A stretch of DNA of 17,271 bases from GCA-2717185 sp964386465 (GTDB lineage: Bacteria > Pseudomonadota > Alphaproteobacteria > UBA8366 > GCA-2717185). Both the position numbers and the translations under genes were made by a program. The notes under the pieces are model-generated. The model was not told where the DNA came from and made no database searches. It was given only the letters and a program-made list of their open reading frames with translations. The first letter of the stretch is position 1, and each line of letters opens with the position of its first letter. The DNA lies in the NCBI GenBank assembly GCA_964386465.1, contig CAYLTU010000114.1, forward strand, positions 1 to 17,271, written 5' to 3'. Below are positions 14,304-17,271 of this stretch, piece by piece.

Positions 14304-16791
14304 ATGCTGACGACGATCCGCGTGCGTGGAGCACGTGAACACAACCTTCAGAATGTCGATGTCGACCTACCGCGCGACAAGCTGATCGTCATTACAGGCC
14401 TTTCCGGATCCGGCAAATCGTCGCTTGCTTTCGATACGATTTACGCGGATGGACAGCGCCGCTATGTCGAAAGCCTGTCGGCCTATGCGCGGCAGTTTCT
14501 CGAACTCATGCAGAAACCGGATGTCGACCTTATCGAAGGCCTGTCGCCGGCAATCTCGATCGAGCAGAAGACGACAAGCCGAAATCCACGTTCCACGGTG
14601 GGCACGGTAACCGAAATTTACGACTACATGCGACTGCTGTTCGCGCGAATCGGCATCCCCTATTCGCCGGCGACCGGACTGCCTATCGAAAGCCAGAATG
14701 TCAGCCAGATGGTCGATATCACCATGGCGATGCAGGAGGGGACCCGGCTGTACCTGCTGGCCCCGATCGTTCGCGGCCGCAAGGGCGAGTACCGGAAAGA
14801 GCTCGCGGATTTGCAGAAACGCGGTTTTCAGCGTGTCAAGATCGACGGCGAACTGCATCTGATCGAAGACGCACCAAGTCTGGACAAAAATTTCAAGCAC
14901 GATATCGATGTCGTCGTCGACCGCGTGGTTGTCCGCGATGGGCTGCAGACGCGACTGGCCGATTCGCTGGAAACCGCCCTGGCCCTGTCCGACGGTCTGG
15001 TCTTCGCCGAGGATGCGGAAAGCGGAGAACGCACGACGTTTTCCGCCCGATTCGCCTGTCCGATATCCGGGTTCACGATCGACGAAATCGAACCTCGCCT
15101 GTTTTCGTTCAACAATCCGTTCGGCGCCTGTCCGTCCTGCGACGGTTTGGGAACGACGATGCATATCGATGCGGCCCTCGTCGTTCCGGATCCCGGCAAA
15201 CGGCTGGGCGAGGCCATCGCGCCCTGGGCGAAATCTTCTTCGCCCTACTACAAGCAGACGCTCGAAAGTCTCGCCAAACATTTCAAGGTCAAGCTGAGTA
15301 CACCGTTCTGCGACCTGCCGAATANNNNNNNNNNNNNNNNNNNNNNNNNNNNNNNNNNNNNNNNNNNNNNNNNNNNNNNNNNNNNNNNNNNNNNNNNNNN
15401 NNNNNNNNNNNNNNNNNNNNNNNNTGGCCTCGCAAATCGGATCGGGCCTCACCGGCGTCCTCTATGTCCTGGACGAGCCGTCGATCGGTCTTCATCAGCG
15501 GGACAACGACCGACTGCTCGCGACGCTGAAAAGGCTGCGCGATTTGGGGAACACCGTCATCGTCGTCGAACATGACGAGGAGGCTATCCGCGAGGCCGAC
15601 TACCTTGTCGATATGGGGCCGGGCGCCGGCATTCACGGCGGCCATGTCGTCGCCGCGGGATTGCCCGACGATGTCCTACGGTGCCCGGAAAGTCTGACCG
15701 GACAGTACCTGACGGGCATGCGCCAGATCGAGATCCCAAAACAGCGGCGCAAAGCCGGCAAGGGACATGAACTCACGATCAAGGGGGCGACGGAAAACAA
15801 TCTCGACGCCGTCACGGCGTCGTTTCCGCTTGGAGTCTTTACCTGCGTGACCGGCGTATCCGGCAGCGGGAAATCGACTCTCGTGATCGATACCCTGTAC
15901 CGCGCCCTGGCGCGCCAATTGAACGCCGCAAGGCGTCTGCCGGGCGCGCATGAAGGTATCGACGGCGTCGAGCTGCTCGATAAGGTCATCGACATAAACC
16001 AGCGACCGATCGGCCGTACGCCGCGGTCGAATCCGGCCACCTATACGGGCGCTTTCACGCCGATCCGGGAGTGGTTCGCCAACCTGCCGGAATCCCGGGC
16101 GCGCGGTTATGCGCCCGGCCGCTTCTCATTCAACGTCAAGGGCGGCCGGTGCGAAGCCTGCCAGGGCGACGGCGTGATCAAGATCGAGATGCATTTCCTG
16201 CCGGACATTTATGTCCAATGCGATACCTGCAAAGGAAAGCGTTATAACCGCGAAACCCTGGAGATCCTGTTCAAGGGCCATTCGGTCGCCGACGTTCTTT
16301 CGATGACCGTCGACGAAGCGGCGGAGACTTTCAAAGCCGTCCCGGCGATCCGTGACAAAATGGTGACGCTGCAACGGGTCGGGCTGGGCTATATCCAGGT
16401 CGGCCAGCAGGCGACGACCCTTTCCGGCGGCGAGGCGCAGCGCGTCAAGCTCGCGAAGGAATTGTCCCGTCGTGCGACCGGACGCACGCTCTATATCCTC
16501 GACGAACCGACCACGGGACTGCACTTCGAAGATATACGGAGGCTCCTCGACGTCCTGCAAGCGCTCGTCGACCAAGGCAACACCGTCATCGTTATCGAGC
16601 ATAATTTGGAAGTGATAAAGACCGCCGATCATATTATAGACCTCGGGCCTGAAGGTGGCGGCGGCGGCGGCCGGATCGTTGCGGCAGGGACGCCGGAATC
16701 CGTCGCCCGCGTCGCCGAAAGCCATACCGGCCGATATCTCGCCGATCACCTGCCGGGCCTGCGGAGCGCTCAAACCCGCAAAAGCGCCTGA
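14304..16791 (+). CDS. uvrA: Excinuclease ABC subunit A (internal assembly gap)
   Basis: UvrA recognises DNA damage with UvrB in nucleotide excision repair. Before the gap are Walker A GLSGSGKSS (32-40), the UvrB-binding region, the EIYDYMRLLFARIG stretch and the first half of the first zinc module (CPSC). After it come LASQIGSGLTG, Walker B VLYVLDEPSIGLH, the second Walker A GVSGSGKST, the second zinc module (CEAC...CDTC), signature LSGGEAQRVKLA and LYILDEPTTGLH. The sequenced parts give about 340 + 455 residues. UvrA is usually 940-970, so about 155 residues are missing, including the first ABC signature and the second half of zinc module one. The ATG at 14304 is the canonical UvrA start but has no close Shine-Dalgarno. 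Both flanks are in good frame; nothing suggests a pseudogene. Confidence 0.97.
15325..15424. other. Assembly gap of 100 N within uvrA
   Basis: Exactly 100 unknown bases, the conventional size for a gap of unknown length. Comparison with E. coli UvrA suggests about 470 bases are really missing here. Protein frames drawn across it are not meaningful. Confidence 0.99.
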
Positions 16792-16912
16792 CGGTATAAC
16801 CATAAGAAATCACGAAGGTTTGAACGGCTGCAAATGCCGTCGCGACACCATCGGTCTATACTGAAAGCAGTTTAATTCCGGTCGAACAACGTAGAGCTTT
16901 CAGCAAACAATC

Positions 16913-17271
16913 ATGTCTGCTTCCGGCGAAAATGGACCGACGCCCCACGCCGAATCGGACCAATTGCTCGAATCGGCGGCAACCTATTTCCGCGCCGGAG
17001 AATACGCCAAGAGCGAGGCGATCTTGCGCGGCCTCGCCAAGCGGGCTGACGACAATGCGGAAGCGCAAAATCTTCTCGGATACGTCTACCAGACGACCGG
17101 TAGGATCGAAGCCGCGATCGGCGCTTTCCGGAAAACCGTATCGCTGCGGCCCGACGCCCCCGGCGCCTACAACAACCTGGCCGCGGCGTTGGCGCAAGCC
17201 GGCCAGTTGGAAGAGGCCGTACGGCAATATGATTGCGCCCTCCGTCTGGCCCCGGCGGTTGCCGCGATCTA
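16913..17271 (+). CDS. TPR-repeat protein, N-terminal part (3' end outside window)
   Basis: The frame runs from the ATG at 16913 to the right edge, 119 complete codons without a stop. After a polar leader (MSASGENGPTPHAESD) come three TPR units: residues about 17-48 (LLESAATYFRAGEYAKSEAI), 50-82 (AQNLLGYVYQTTGRIEAAIG) and 85-117 (AYNNLAAALAQAGQLEEAV). TPRs are protein-binding scaffolds. In alphaproteobacteria such N-termini often precede sulfotransferase, glycosyltransferase or methyltransferase domains, so the function cannot be given from this fragment. It starts 121 bp after uvrA on the same strand. TATACT at 16857-16862 could be a -10 element for its own promoter, but no fitting -35 is seen. 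Confidence 0.88.
   Translation, partial: MSASGENGPTPHAESDQLLESAATYFRAGEYAKSEAILRGLAKRADDNAEAQNLLGYVYQTTGRIEAAIGAFRKTVSLRPDAPGAYNNLAAALAQAGQLEEAVRQYDCALRLAPAVAAI

Noticed and set aside
14367..15645. Long minus-strand frames crossing the N gap
   Set aside because: They are opposite uvrA, and their continuity depends on 100 arbitrary N bases.

Overview
The window reads as a draft-assembled alphaproteobacterial chromosome segment, most like the Rhodospirillales. The reasons are the divergent uvrA / ssb arrangement with gyrA-coaD downstream of ssb, a DUF2336 protein, an OmpA-type lipoprotein of a kind I associate with that order, and the GC-rich coding style. It is a scaffold: a 100-N gap sits inside uvrA. 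At least one frameshift and one suspicious gene junction could be biological or assembly artefacts.

Layout, left to right. (1) 1-1412 (-): the start and most of a protein with N-terminal TPRs followed by a PRMT7/PRMT9-like arginine methyltransferase domain, running off the left edge. (2) 1484-3028 (-): a DHA2-type drug/proton antiporter of the MFS. (3) 3195-4340 (+): a DUF2336 protein. (4) 4359-4624: a gene-free 266-bp element with perfect 22-bp terminal inverted repeats and two internal long stems. (5) 4625-5452 (-): an unrecognised acidic-tailed protein whose reading frame continues upstream without a start. It meets head-to-head a 5'-truncated cytochrome P460-like gene (5530-5856, +). (6) 5863-6771 (-): a glyoxalase/VOC-like protein. 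(7) 6868-8976: two direct copies of a 132-bp palindromic element, 94% identical, bracketing a small acidic protein (-) and a CNT/NupC-type nucleoside transporter (+). Each copy's right end supplies the TAG stop codon of the neighbouring minus-strand gene. (8) 8974-12259 (-): coaD and gyrA. (9) 12391-13370: an OmpA-family lipoprotein split by a one-base frameshift, followed by two tandem intrinsic terminators. (10) 13559-14053 (-): ssb, divergent from uvrA (14304-16791, +). (11) 16913 to the right edge (+): the start of another TPR protein.

The housekeeping core (uvrA, ssb, gyrA, coaD) covers DNA repair, replication, topology and CoA synthesis. The left half is accessory in character, with small palindromic elements placed exactly at gene 3' ends, a broken cytochrome and an orphan protein. 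The most notable items are the TPR-PRMT fusion, the paired stop-codon-supplying repeats that flank the transporter module, and the branched 266-bp element. I see no CRISPR array, tRNA, rRNA, or complete insertion sequence with a transposase.
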